Assembly (NCBI RefSeq): GCF_000011345.1
Contig: NC_004113.1
Coordinates: forward strand, 868,001-932,000
Source of the DNA: Thermosynechococcus vestitus BP-1
GTDB taxonomy: Bacteria; Cyanobacteriota; Cyanobacteriia; Thermosynechococcales; Thermosynechococcaceae
Direction: 5' to 3'
Length of the DNA stretch: 64,000 nucleotides
Shown here one piece after another: positions 39,459 to 49,100 of the stretch; position 1 is the first letter of the stretch, and each line of letters begins with the position of its first letter. A program made the translations under genes and the position numbers. A model generated the notes under the pieces. It saw only the letters and a list, made by a program, of their open reading frames with translations, made no database searches and was not told where the DNA came from.

Positions 39459-39490
39459 AATTCCTCTTCCTTTGAATTCCTCTTCCTTTG
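39459..39490. repeat. perfect 16-base tandem duplication
   Basis: AATTCCTCTTCCTTTG occurs at 39459-39474 and again at 39475-39490, upstream of the lipoprotein gene. The repeat is pyrimidine-rich. It may be slippage or affect the spacing of regulatory sites; no gene covers it. Confidence 0.95.
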
Positions 39491-39559
39491 ACGGCAAGAA
39501 CAGCTTGGGGAATGATTGAGGAGTTGGGGATCATTTTGAGCAGAATTTAGGGTTGGCCT

Positions 39560-40759
39560 ATGGGCTTTAGGTGGATGAGCACAACCGGTTTTTTGAGCGG
39601 ATTGCTCCTGGTGCTGGGATGTCAAGCAGCGACCGTATTGCCAGGAACCCTAAAAACTCCTGGGAAAGTGCCCCCTTTTGCCCCTCGCTCCCTGTACACA
39701 ACCATTGATGAGTTTGGCCAGCCTCAGTTTCAAGTTGATGGCCGCAAACTATTTCGCGATCGCCCCCTGCCCCCGCACCGCATTAGTACTGTCCCCATAA
39801 AGCTGCTGCAGGTGTTGCGCAGCACTCGCCAGTATTTTCAAGACTTTAGTGAAACCGACCCCATTACCCAACGGGAAGGTATTCTGGGGATTCAAGGGGT
39901 TACTCTGCCCCAGGTCCTCGACACACTAGATTTCATGATTGCGACGCTCACGGAGGATATCAGCCGCAAGCGCCCGATTCGTTTGCAGGACCCCGCATTT
40001 ATTAATCAGCACTTTCGTGTCATTCAATGGCTGCCCCACAATCCCCGTAATCCAAACCAAACTGAGGAATTGCGCCTCACCAACTACGCAGTCTTTACCC
40101 ATCGCGGCTCCCACACCCCCACACAGACATACAATACGGCCCTTTATGCTCTGCCGCCCCGGGTTTCCAATCAACCAGAGGATAGGTTTTATCAGCAACT
40201 GACAAAACAACAGGTTCTTGCCGGGATTTTTGAACCGGGGGGTGCCCTCCATGGCCGGGTACAACCTTTGGCCTACCTGACGCGAGCCGCCTTTGAAGAT
40301 GCCCTCATGCAGGGGACAATTCTTGTGGAATTTACCGATGGCAGTCGCGCCTTTTTTAATGTGGATCGCAACAATGGTCTGCCCTTTGTTAAGGGGGTTT
40401 CTCCCTATGAGCAGCAACGCTACTGGTATTTTCGGCAAGTGGCTGCCATTAAGGGCTACGGCAGCACCATTGAGAACAAAATTAATATTGAACCTGAGGT
40501 GACGTTTGCTGGAGATGTTTGGAATATCGGTCTTGGGCGAGTGGTGGTGATTGAAGATCGACGGGGTAAACCGCCCCAACTGCGCCTCGGGGTTATTGCC
40601 GATACAGGAGGGGCCTTTGCTCCCAATCTCTATCAGTTGGACTTTTTGGCAGGGATTTTTCGCGATCGCCCCACCTACCAAGCAGTTGCCCGGCAATTAC
40701 CCAATTATGTCCGTGCCTACATTTTGATTAAAAAGCCTGTAAAAAGCAGGAATCAATAA
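39560..40759 (+). CDS. MltA-like lipoprotein
   Basis: The 399-residue protein has a lipobox LVLGC at Cys21. Residues from about 70 to 310 are unique. The C-terminal region (GYGSTIENKINIEPEVTFAGDVWNIGLGRVVVIED and LRLGVIADTGGAFAPNLYQLDFLAGIFRD) resembles the 3D domain and the DTGGA catalytic core of MltA lytic transglycosylases. The MltA family has a substrate-binding beta domain before it, which I cannot clearly see here. Peptidoglycan remodelling is therefore an inference. It is convergent with queE. Confidence 0.65.
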   Translation: MGFRWMSTTGFLSGLLLVLGCQAATVLPGTLKTPGKVPPFAPRSLYTTIDEFGQPQFQVDGRKLFRDRPLPPHRISTVPIKLLQVLRSTRQYFQDFSETDPITQREGILGIQGVTLPQVLDTLDFMIATLTEDISRKRPIRLQDPAFINQHFRVIQWLPHNPRNPNQTEELRLTNYAVFTHRGSHTPTQTYNTALYALPPRVSNQPEDRFYQQLTKQQVLAGIFEPGGALHGRVQPLAYLTRAAFEDALMQGTILVEFTDGSRAFFNVDRNNGLPFVKGVSPYEQQRYWYFRQVAAIKGYGSTIENKINIEPEVTFAGDVWNIGLGRVVVIEDRRGKPPQLRLGVIADTGGAFAPNLYQLDFLAGIFRDRPTYQAVARQLPNYVRAYILIKKPVKSRNQ

Positions 40760-40768
40760 AAAATTATC

Positions 40769-41578
40769 CTAGCGCTGGCCAAGAAATTTATGGGTTTGGG
40801 GGACAACCCGCACATGGGTTAGCCTTGTTTTGAGTTGCCCTTGCCACTTGAGGACTTGGTCAGGGGTGGGTGGGGGAGTACAGCGACCGGTACCTACGGG
40901 TGTCACCGGTTGGAGAAAGATGGGGATATGGGGGTTGACACTAGCGACAAGGGCACTGAGCCGATCCAGATCGGCGGGATCAGTAGTGCGGGAAACAATC
41001 ACTTTGCAAAAGACCTCAACAGGGGCGCGATCGCACAGGCGCAAAAAGACCCCATGGGCTGACCAATGGCATTCACCGCTGACACTGGGGAGCTTGATGT
41101 CCATGCCAACACTATCGAGATAGGGAAGAATGAGTTGCAGCGCCTCTGGATGATGTCCGCCAGTCTCAAGGTAGAGGGGCAGGGAGCTATGGGCCTTGAG
41201 GAGGGGCAAAAATCGTGCTAGCGTTGCAGCATGGAGCAGGGGCTCGCCGCCGGTGAGGCTAATACTGTCGTGGATTGGCGGAGTATTGAGCCGCTGTACG
41301 GCTTCGAGAATATGGGCGGCAGAGACGGGGTTGGGGACGGTTTGAAAGTGGCGATCGCCAGTCTGCTTTTCAATCAGGGCATGGGAGGGAACAAACCATG
41401 TATGAGCACTGTCACAATAGGTGCAGCGTAGATCACAGCCTGCCAAGCGAATAAATATCTGCCGACAACCGACATTGGCGCCTTCCCCTTGAATGGCTGA
41501 AAAGATCTCCACCAAGGGAAGCGCAATTGCCCCAAGGGAGGAATGATCCTTCGTTTGGTACTCTTTTGCAGAAATCAC
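40769..41578 (-). CDS. queE: 7-carboxy-7-deazaguanine synthase (radical SAM)
   Basis: The radical SAM enzyme converts carboxytetrahydropterin to 7-carboxy-7-deazaguanine in queuosine synthesis. It has LPLVEIFSAIQGEGANVGCRQIFIRLAGCDLRCTYCDSAHTW with the CX3CX2C cluster at Cys48, Cys52 and Cys55, then SLTGGEPLL and LYLETGGH. GTG 41578 is a tentative start (269 residues). The frame is open to 41674, but that would overlap the divergent gene; a TTG just before LVEIFSAIQGEG is also possible. No que operon partners are adjacent. Confidence 0.88.
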   Translation of the reverse strand: MISAKEYQTKDHSSLGAIALPLVEIFSAIQGEGANVGCRQIFIRLAGCDLRCTYCDSAHTWFVPSHALIEKQTGDRHFQTVPNPVSAAHILEAVQRLNTPPIHDSISLTGGEPLLHAATLARFLPLLKAHSSLPLYLETGGHHPEALQLILPYLDSVGMDIKLPSVSGECHWSAHGVFLRLCDRAPVEVFCKVIVSRTTDPADLDRLSALVASVNPHIPIFLQPVTPVGTGRCTPPPTPDQVLKWQGQLKTRLTHVRVVPQTHKFLGQR

Positions 41579-41662
41579 AGGGGGTAAGCAAGCCTGATCA
41601 CAATGGAGCCCTCTTCCCGATAGTACCTTAAAGATAGTTAGCGTGTTCAGTAGGTCAATGCT

Positions 41663-42583
41663 ATGTCTGCCCATCGTTTTAGCCTTGCGTGGCTACTCCT
41701 CGGTACCTGGGCAATGGGGATAGGTGCCCTGCCAGTCATGCCATCGTTACCTGCTGTTGCCCAAAATTCCTCTAACCCAGCCAGTGAGTTCGATCGCTAC
41801 ATGCAGCGGGGGTATGAACTCACCGCCAAGCGTGACTATCAATCAGCCTTGGTGAATTTCCGCCGTGCCCTCAGTTTGCGTCCTAATAACCGTTATGCCC
41901 TCATGGCCATTAGTAATGTCGAGGCCTATCTTGCTCGCGATCGCTACGCTGCCCAATCGAGTCATCGTCTCACCTTTGTGCCCACAAATCGTGGGATGCC
42001 CGGGCAACGGATTGCCGGCGCCACTCGCTTTGGTGAATGTACCCAGGGTTCCATGACAAAAATTATTGCTCTTGTTCCCGATAACAACTTGGGTATGACC
42101 GCTGTGGCCAATCCCAGTCTCTTTTTCTTTGTCCCCCAAAGCACGGCCACATCTGCGGAACTGATACTCCTTTCAGAAGCTGGAGATCTGCTCCTCAGCC
42201 AGCAAGTCCCCCTGAAGGGTAAAGCCGGGATTTTGCCCGTAACTATTGATGCCAGTCAGGCGAAGCTACAACCGGGACAAAAATACCAGTGGATCTTCTC
42301 CCTCACCTGTAAGCCCAATGAACCGGATGCCAATCCCTTTGTGACGGGCTGGATTGAGCGGGCTGAGCTAGATAGTAACCTTGCTCGAGTGATGACCACC
42401 ATGGCACCGGCGGATCGCCTCCCCCTTTTGGTCACCAGTCAACTCTGGAACGATACCTTGGCCACCCTTGTGGAGTTGCAGCAAAGGAATCCTAATAACC
42501 CTGTCATCAAACAGCAGTGGCAGGATCTGCTCAAGAGTGCGGGTATTGATCCACAAATTGCCAACATGCCGTTGTTGCAATAA
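41663..42583 (+). CDS. secreted protein with TPR and DUF928 domains
   Basis: The 306-residue protein has a signal peptide (residues 1-32, ending SLPAVAQN), then a TPR segment (YMQRGYELTAKRDYQSALVNFRRALSLRPNNRYALMAISNVEAYLAR) and a DUF928-like domain (IIALVPDNNLGMTAVANPSLFFFVPQSTATSAELILLSEAGDLLLSQQVPL and YQWIFSLTCKPNEPDANPFVTGWIERAEL). DUF928 proteins are cyanobacterial and surface-exposed. It lies 85 bases from the divergent queE start. Function unknown. Confidence 0.8.
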   Translation: MSAHRFSLAWLLLGTWAMGIGALPVMPSLPAVAQNSSNPASEFDRYMQRGYELTAKRDYQSALVNFRRALSLRPNNRYALMAISNVEAYLARDRYAAQSSHRLTFVPTNRGMPGQRIAGATRFGECTQGSMTKIIALVPDNNLGMTAVANPSLFFFVPQSTATSAELILLSEAGDLLLSQQVPLKGKAGILPVTIDASQAKLQPGQKYQWIFSLTCKPNEPDANPFVTGWIERAELDSNLARVMTTMAPADRLPLLVTSQLWNDTLATLVELQQRNPNNPVIKQQWQDLLKSAGIDPQIANMPLLQ

Positions 42584-42683
42584 GATCCCCCTGTGGCGGT
42601 ATTGAGGGCGGCGGGCTGAGGGCAATCCTTAGATCAATGTTGCACTAGGATAGAAGGTAGGCTGCATTATAGGAGCGTGCGCC

Positions 42684-43247
42684 ATGCTAAAGAGATATCG
42701 ATCGCCATTTCCCCTTTGGCTAACCAGTATTGTGCTCCTTGGAGCGATCGCCCCTCTGCCGGCCTTGGCCCAACGGGCTGCGGGCGACATTGTCATTATT
42801 GGCAACTCCCCCTCTGAGTGGGGGCGCAACCAGCGCTACTGGAACCACTTGCTCAACCTGTCGGGAGCCGCCGCAGCCGCTTCTGCACCCACAACACCAG
42901 GAGCTCCCCAAGAAGTTGATCCCAAAGTTCTAGAACAACAGCTCCTAGGCAACATTCGCGTCAGTCAACCCCAGCTGGAGCCGGTCATTCGATTACCGGG
43001 GTCTTCAGTGGTGAAAGGCACAGTTACAAACAATAACCGCCAACCGGTAACCATCCAATCCATTAACTATGAGGTGGTGGGGCCCGACGGCCAAGTTCTG
43101 CAAACAGGTGCCGTGACGCCGGAACCCGCAACGGTAGGTCCTGGTCAGACGGTGACGTATCAACAAATGCTGCCTACGGTGCCAGCGGATATTGGGGCCC
43201 AGGTGCGCCTGATGCAGCCAGCAGTGCAGCTTCAAGGGGGTGTCTAG
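42684..43247 (+). CDS. secreted conserved protein with FxLYD-like domain
   Basis: The 187-residue protein has a signal peptide (residues 7-29, ALPALAQRAAG), an Ala/Pro-rich linker and a C-terminal beta domain with VIRLPGSSVVKGTVTNNNRQPVTIQSINYEVVGPDGQVLQTGAVTPEPATVGPGQTVTYQQML, typical of FxLYD-like extracellular modules. It overlaps coaE by eight bases at its 3' end, so the two are coupled. No function is known. Confidence 0.72.
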   Translation: MLKRYRSPFPLWLTSIVLLGAIAPLPALAQRAAGDIVIIGNSPSEWGRNQRYWNHLLNLSGAAAAASAPTTPGAPQEVDPKVLEQQLLGNIRVSQPQLEPVIRLPGSSVVKGTVTNNNRQPVTIQSINYEVVGPDGQVLQTGAVTPEPATVGPGQTVTYQQMLPTVPADIGAQVRLMQPAVQLQGGV

Positions 43248-43851
43248 ACTTCTTCGCCTCGGTATCACCGGGGGGATTGCCTGCGGTAAATCCGTGGTGG
43301 CGGGTTATTTGCAGCGGCAGTATGGGGTGCCCATTGTCGATGCTGATGTATTAGCGCGGCAGGTGGTTGCCGTGGGCACACCCATTTATCAAGCCATTGT
43401 CGATCGCTATGGGGATGGGATTTGCCGTAGGGATGGTACCCTGGATCGCTCCCGTTTAGGGGAAATTGTCTTTGCTCAGCCGCAGGAGCGCCAATGGCTA
43501 GAGGCGCAAATTCACCCTGCGGTGGTTGCCGAGATGGAGCAAGCGATGGCTACCTGTGATCAACCCCTGATGGCCTTGGTTATTCCCCTACTGTTTGAAG
43601 CCCATCTTGAAGGCTTGGTGGATCACATTTGGGTAGTCGCCACTCCCCCTGAGCAACAGTTAGCTCGTCTGCAGCAGCGCGATCGCCTCTCTGCCCATGC
43701 CGCTGGCCAACGCCTAGCCAGTCAACTGCCCCTAGAGGAAAAAATTCGGCGGGCAGATACAGTGCTCTGGAATACAGGTTCCCTTGAGGAGCTTTACCGT
43801 CAGGTGGATCAGGCCTTTTCCTTACTGGGCAGAGGTGGCAAGGGAGGTTAG
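43240..43851 (+). CDS. coaE: dephospho-CoA kinase
   Basis: The 203-residue enzyme catalyses the last step of coenzyme A synthesis. The P-loop is GITGGIACGKSVVAGYL, with VDADVLARQVV and DRSRLGEIVFAQPQERQWLEAQIHP following, all family motifs. The GTG start overlaps the previous gene's stop. Its 3' end overlaps the convergent cikA by 30 bases. Confidence 0.94.
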   Translation: MSRLLRLGITGGIACGKSVVAGYLQRQYGVPIVDADVLARQVVAVGTPIYQAIVDRYGDGICRRDGTLDRSRLGEIVFAQPQERQWLEAQIHPAVVAEMEQAMATCDQPLMALVIPLLFEAHLEGLVDHIWVVATPPEQQLARLQQRDRLSAHAAGQRLASQLPLEEKIRRADTVLWNTGSLEELYRQVDQAFSLLGRGGKGG

Positions 43852-46011
43852 CCCCATCGTGACCTGCTGTAGGAAACTTTCTGGATGGATGGGCAAGGGA
43901 ATGTAGCGATCGACCCCTTGGTAATTGCCCTTTGATCCCAAGATGAAAATCTTGAGTTGCTCAGGGGTACAGCGTTGTCGCAACTGATCCACTAGCTCCT
44001 GCACATCGCCATAGCTAAAGGGCTCCGCCAAGAGAACGGCAATTGGTGTCAGTGCCAGCAAGCGTTCCACTTCACCATCCACCAGCCAAATGACTTGATA
44101 GCCTGCGGTGGTCAAAATCGAGCAGATCAGGGTGGATGTGGCTTCATCCTCACTCACAAGAACAATTCGCCCTTCAGGTTCAACCAACACCTCCGTTGTT
44201 GCCAGAGGCGGGACATCCAGCTTGGGTTTAGGGGGATCTGGCAGCGGGTCTGAAATTGCCGGCAGCCCCACTGTGAAGGTACTGCCTTTGCCTTCGGTGG
44301 AGTCAACATCAATCCAGCCATGGTGCAGATCCACCCACTGCTTGGTGAGGGCTAACCCCAAACCTGCTCCGGTATAGGCGCGGCCAAAGGAGCTATCCAA
44401 TTGTTGAAATTTTTGAAATAGTAAGGATTGCAGGTGAGCAGGGATGCCAATACCAGTGTCTTGTACTTGGAAAATCAGCTCATCCTCTTTCCACCAAGCC
44501 CGTAGGATCACTTCCCCCATGGCAGGGGTGAACTTGATGGCGTTGCTGAGGAGGTTAATGAGAATTTGCTGGATGCGGCGATAGTCTCCCCAAAAGCGAT
44601 CGCGAGTAGGGGGAATCATCAGTTGGTGGCGCAGGTTCACCTGATGGCGGTGGGCTTGGGGTTTGACGACTTCAAGGCAGTCCGCACACAGTTGCCGAAT
44701 CGAAAAGGCGCTGCGATGGAGCTGCGATCGCCCCAATTCTGCCTCCGAGAGATCGAGAATGCTGTTGATTAACTCCAGCAGGTGGGTGCCACTCTCATGG
44801 ATAATTTCCAGATATTCCCGCTGTTTTGCTGTCAATGGGCCAAGGGGCCAGCGCAGTAGGGTGGCAGAAACGCCAATGACACAGGTGAGGGGCGTGCGCA
44901 GTTCATGACTCATGGTCGCCAAAAAGTCGTTTTTAATGCGGTGGGCGGCTTCCATAGCACTTAGGGCTTCCCGCAGCGCTTGGGTGCGTTCATTCACCCG
45001 CTGTTCCAGGGTGGCCTTTTGCTGTTGTAATTCGCTGTAGAGTTGCGCTTGGTAAATGGCAATGCTCAGGTGTTGACTGAGGTGGGTGAGAAATTCAACC
45101 TCCTGGGGTTGCCACTGGCGGGGGCGATCGCACTGGTGGGCAATGAGCACTCCCCAGAGCCGATCTTGAACAATAATCGGCACAATTAGCCATGACTTGA
45201 TCTGCCAGTGGGCGGCAAAGGACTGGAGGCAGGGCACCGCCCCATAGAACTGTTGAATGTCACTGACCACAATCGCCTCACCCTGACTCAGGCGCTGATA
45301 GCTACTGCTAGGTAACCCTGACCACTGCCAACAGTCATCCCATATCCCCAAGACCGAGGGAATTTCGCTATTGCGGCAGGATTCATAGGTGATTTGGCCG
45401 CGCAGTTCCCCTTCGGTCTGAGCGAATTGCCCCACCAGCAACCGATCCACATCCAAAAACTCGCGAATGCGATCCACGGCTATTTTCAGGAGTTCAGGCA
45501 ACTCCAGGCTCTGGCGAATTTGGGTTGTCACCTGATGCAGCAGCCGTTCTTGGGCTTGGCGTTCATTGAGGGCCGCCGTGACTAGGGGTTGGCAACTTTG
45601 GCACTGGGCAGTCGTTTCTTCACCGAGGACTGCCATGAGGGCGATCGCCAGATCAGCGGGCAACATCTGTTCCTTGGCATTTAAGGGACTCAGTTGCTGC
45701 AAAACAGCACGGATCAGGGGGCGACGGTTCACAGGAACTTGGCTGCGGATTTTGCGCAAAAAGCGGGCGATCGCCCTAGGGTTAGTGAGAATTGCTACCC
45801 GATAGGTACTCATCTGCGGCACGGGTTCTGCCTGCAATAGCAGCGCAAAGCTCTCTGCCACGACAATGAGAAAGGGAGCATCAGTAGAGGCGATCACCTC
45901 TTCACGGGTGAGGACAGTTGCCCCGCGACGGCTTGCTTGTGCGAGGAGGACTGTGGCGATTCGCTCGTAGAGAAATGCTGGTAGAATTCGATCAAAGATG
46001 GGCTGGGGCAT
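43822..46011 (-). CDS. cikA: circadian input kinase CikA
   Basis: The 729-residue protein has an N-terminal region, a GAF domain (about 160-325), a HisKA with ATMSHELRTPLT (His369), a HATPase and a C-terminal pseudo-receiver (about 606-729). The pseudo-receiver lacks the phosphate-accepting Asp (IAVLLAEPFSYGD) and has EDE in place of the acidic pair. The length and domain order match CikA of Thermosynechococcus, whose pseudo-receiver was solved as residues 606-729 and binds KaiB and quinones. CikA resets the clock and dephosphorylates RpaA. The GAF Cys261 is offset by one from the canonical cyanobacteriochrome position. Confidence 0.92.
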   Translation of the reverse strand: MPQPIFDRILPAFLYERIATVLLAQASRRGATVLTREEVIASTDAPFLIVVAESFALLLQAEPVPQMSTYRVAILTNPRAIARFLRKIRSQVPVNRRPLIRAVLQQLSPLNAKEQMLPADLAIALMAVLGEETTAQCQSCQPLVTAALNERQAQERLLHQVTTQIRQSLELPELLKIAVDRIREFLDVDRLLVGQFAQTEGELRGQITYESCRNSEIPSVLGIWDDCWQWSGLPSSSYQRLSQGEAIVVSDIQQFYGAVPCLQSFAAHWQIKSWLIVPIIVQDRLWGVLIAHQCDRPRQWQPQEVEFLTHLSQHLSIAIYQAQLYSELQQQKATLEQRVNERTQALREALSAMEAAHRIKNDFLATMSHELRTPLTCVIGVSATLLRWPLGPLTAKQREYLEIIHESGTHLLELINSILDLSEAELGRSQLHRSAFSIRQLCADCLEVVKPQAHRHQVNLRHQLMIPPTRDRFWGDYRRIQQILINLLSNAIKFTPAMGEVILRAWWKEDELIFQVQDTGIGIPAHLQSLLFQKFQQLDSSFGRAYTGAGLGLALTKQWVDLHHGWIDVDSTEGKGSTFTVGLPAISDPLPDPPKPKLDVPPLATTEVLVEPEGRIVLVSEDEATSTLICSILTTAGYQVIWLVDGEVERLLALTPIAVLLAEPFSYGDVQELVDQLRQRCTPEQLKIFILGSKGNYQGVDRYIPLPIHPESFLQQVTMGLTSLATSAQ

Positions 46012-46169
46012 CGTTTCTTAAGTTCAATCCTTGATCGCTTCGTTGCAGGAAAGGGCATTGCCATGGGGCTTGCGATCGCTAGCGGCTTTTTCCATTAATT
46101 TCTGTTGTAGTGACTCAGGGGGTATAAGGGGGAAAGCCCACCAGTTTTTTTAATGATTGCTGTCAACCT

Positions 46170-49100
46170 ATGCATCGAATTCTTACATTGAATGATCTCA
46201 CTGTTGCTACAGATAACAGCAATGTTGCATTTCTACAGCAAAGCAGTGCTCCCATCGTTATTTTAACGGGAGCGGATACGGATATTGCTCTGCTGGCCCA
46301 AGCCTACCACCAACTGCCAAAGGACTTTCCCCCTTTGCGTCTTGCTAACTTACTTCATTTACAAGCGGCAGCGGCGATTGATGACTATGGCGATCGCGTT
46401 CTAGCCAAGGCCGATGTTGTGGTGATTCGCCTCTTGGGAGGACGGGGCTATTGGAGCTATGGCCTCGAGGTGGCGCAGCAAATGGTCAGCGATCGCGGCG
46501 GCCAGTTGATTTTGCTGCCGGGGGACGATCGCCCTGATCTAGAACTGATGAGCCTCTCCAGTTGGCCACTGGCGCAAGTTGATCGCCTCTGGCAATACTT
46601 TTGCGAGGGAGGACAGGAAAATATTCAGTGGGCCCTAGAGTTTATTGGTCACTACGGCTGCGGTTGGGGGGCTCCTCCCCGTCCCCCCCAAAGGATTCCC
46701 CGCTGGGGCACCTATCCAATTTCGGGGCAGATCCCCAAGGACTGGCCGCAGGTGGGGATTCTCTTTTACCGTGCCCATTACTTGGCGGGTAACACTGCTG
46801 TGATTGAGGCCCTTGCTCAGGCCTTGATGCAGCGGCAATTGGCACCTGTTGCCGTGTTTGTCTCCTCGCTCCAAGACCCAGAAATTCAACGGGGACTGCT
46901 GGCAGCGTGGCAGGGCAAGGTGGAACTGATTCTGAATACGACGGGGTTTGCGATCGCTAAAGCCAGCGAGGTTGATCTTTGGCAGCAGTTGGATGTTCCG
47001 GTGTTACAGGTCATTCTCAGCAGCAGCACCTACGAGACTTGGCAACAGCAGCCCCAAGGACTGACGCCCCGTGACCTGGCAATGCACGTGGTTTTGCCGG
47101 AGGTGGATGGCCGCATCATTACCCGTGCCGTCTCCTTTAAGGCGGTCTCCCAAATTCAACCAGAGGTGGAAACCGCCGTGACCACTTATGCCCCAGTGGG
47201 CGATCGCCTAGACTGGGTCAGTGATTTGGCGGCCAACTGGCTGAAACTCCGCCGCAAAGCCCCTGCGGAACGCCGCATTGCCCTGATTTTAGCCAACTAC
47301 CCCTGCCGGGATGGTCGTCTTGCCAATGGCGTGGGCCTTGACACCCCCAACAGTACCGTGGAACTGCTCAAAGCACTTCAGGCCGCTGGCTACGATCTGG
47401 GTCCTGACCCTCTGCCTAGGGATGGCGATGCCCTAATCCAACACCTCAGCCGTTACCGCACCAACGACCCTGAAGGCAATCACTGGCGGCTGCCCCGCTA
47501 TACCCTCTCCCTTGACACCTACCAGCACTATTTTCGCAACCTACCAAGGGCAGTACAGACGGCCATTAACCAACGCTGGCCGGCACCCACCAGCGATCTC
47601 CCCATTGCGGGTGACTGTTGGGGGAACATTTTTGTCGGCATCCAACCCAGTCGGGGCTATGATCGCGACCCCAGTTTGAATTACCATGCCCCCGATTTGG
47701 AACCCACCCCAGAGTATCTCGCCTTTTACTTTTGGTTGCGCCATGTCTTTGGAGCAGATGCGATTGTCCATGTGGGCAAGCACGGCAATCTCGAATGGCT
47801 CCCGGGCAAGGGGATTGCCCTCAGTGAGGCCTGTTTCCCTGAAATTGCCCTTGGCCCTGTGCCCCACTTTTACCCCTTTATCGTCAATGACCCCGGTGAA
47901 GGCGCCCAGGCCAAACGCCGTGCCCAAGCGGTGATTTTGGATCATCTGACCCCGCCCCTCACCCGTGCCGAGCTGTACGGTGGCCTAGAGACCCTCAGCC
48001 ACTACATTGAGGAATACTACGCCGCTGAGCAGTTCGATCGCCCCCGTTTGACTGTGCTGCGGCAGCAGATTGAAGCCCTGGTCAAAGAACTCGATCTCGA
48101 TCAAGAAATTAGCGCTCCCAATCCTGAGGAAACTTGGACCGCATGGCTAGCGCGCACCGATGGCTACCTCTGTGATCTGCGGGATGCCCAAATCCGCGAT
48201 GGCCTGCATATTCTTGGCCAATGCCCCCAAGGACGACAGTTGCGGGATCTAATTCTTGCCATTGCCCGCAGTCCCAGTGACCAGCATAGGGGTCTCACTC
48301 GGGCTCTAGCACAGGATCAAGGGGTGGATTTAGACCCCCTCACCGCTGATCCAACCGCCCCCAGTCCTGTCCTCGGCTATCGCTCCGTGGGCCAGTGGCA
48401 AAATGCCCTCGAAGAAACTGCGGCAACACTGGTGGAGGGTTTATTGCGGGGCACCCCCAATCTCCCCGGTGGCAGTGCAACTCAGCAGGTACTGGATTGG
48501 ATTCGCACGGTTCTCTACCCTGCCCTGCAACAGACCCGCCAAGAAATTGACCACTTTCTCCATGGCCTCAATGGTGGCTATGTTCCCAGTGGGGCTGCGG
48601 GTGCCCCTAGTCGCGGTCGTCCCGATGTCTTACCCACGGGCCGGAATTTCTATGCCGTGGATCTGCGATCGGTGCCCACAGAGGCTGCATGGGCCTTGGC
48701 GGAGCGATCAGCGGCGGCACTGATCGAACGCTATTGTCAAGAGCAGGGGGACTTTCCCCGTACCCTTGGTCTGTCGGTGTGGGGCACAGCAACAATGCGT
48801 ACAGGGGGCGACGATATTGCCCAAGCCCTTGCCCTTTTGGGAGTGCGACCGGTCTGGGAAGGCGCCTCACGACGGGTGGTGGATTTAGAGGTGATTCCCC
48901 TGTCGCTGTTGGGACGACCGCGTGTGGATGTTATGCTGCGGATTTCTGGCTTTTTCCGCGATGCTTTTCCCAACCTCATTGCCCTCTTTGATGAGGCGGT
49001 GCAGCGGGTGAGCCAGTTGGATGAACCCCCCGATCAAAATCCCTTAGCGGCCCAAGTGGCCAAAGAAACGGCCTATTGGCAACAACAGGGTCTCTCCTTG

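Noticed and set aside
46012-46169. Possible cobalamin riboswitch before cobN
   Set aside because: I looked for the conserved B12-box-like core and saw none; the leader is short and lacks the expected paired elements.
47541-47945. 134-codon reverse frame inside cobN
   Set aside because: It lies wholly inside the conserved CobN core and has no family features; it is a shadow of codon bias.
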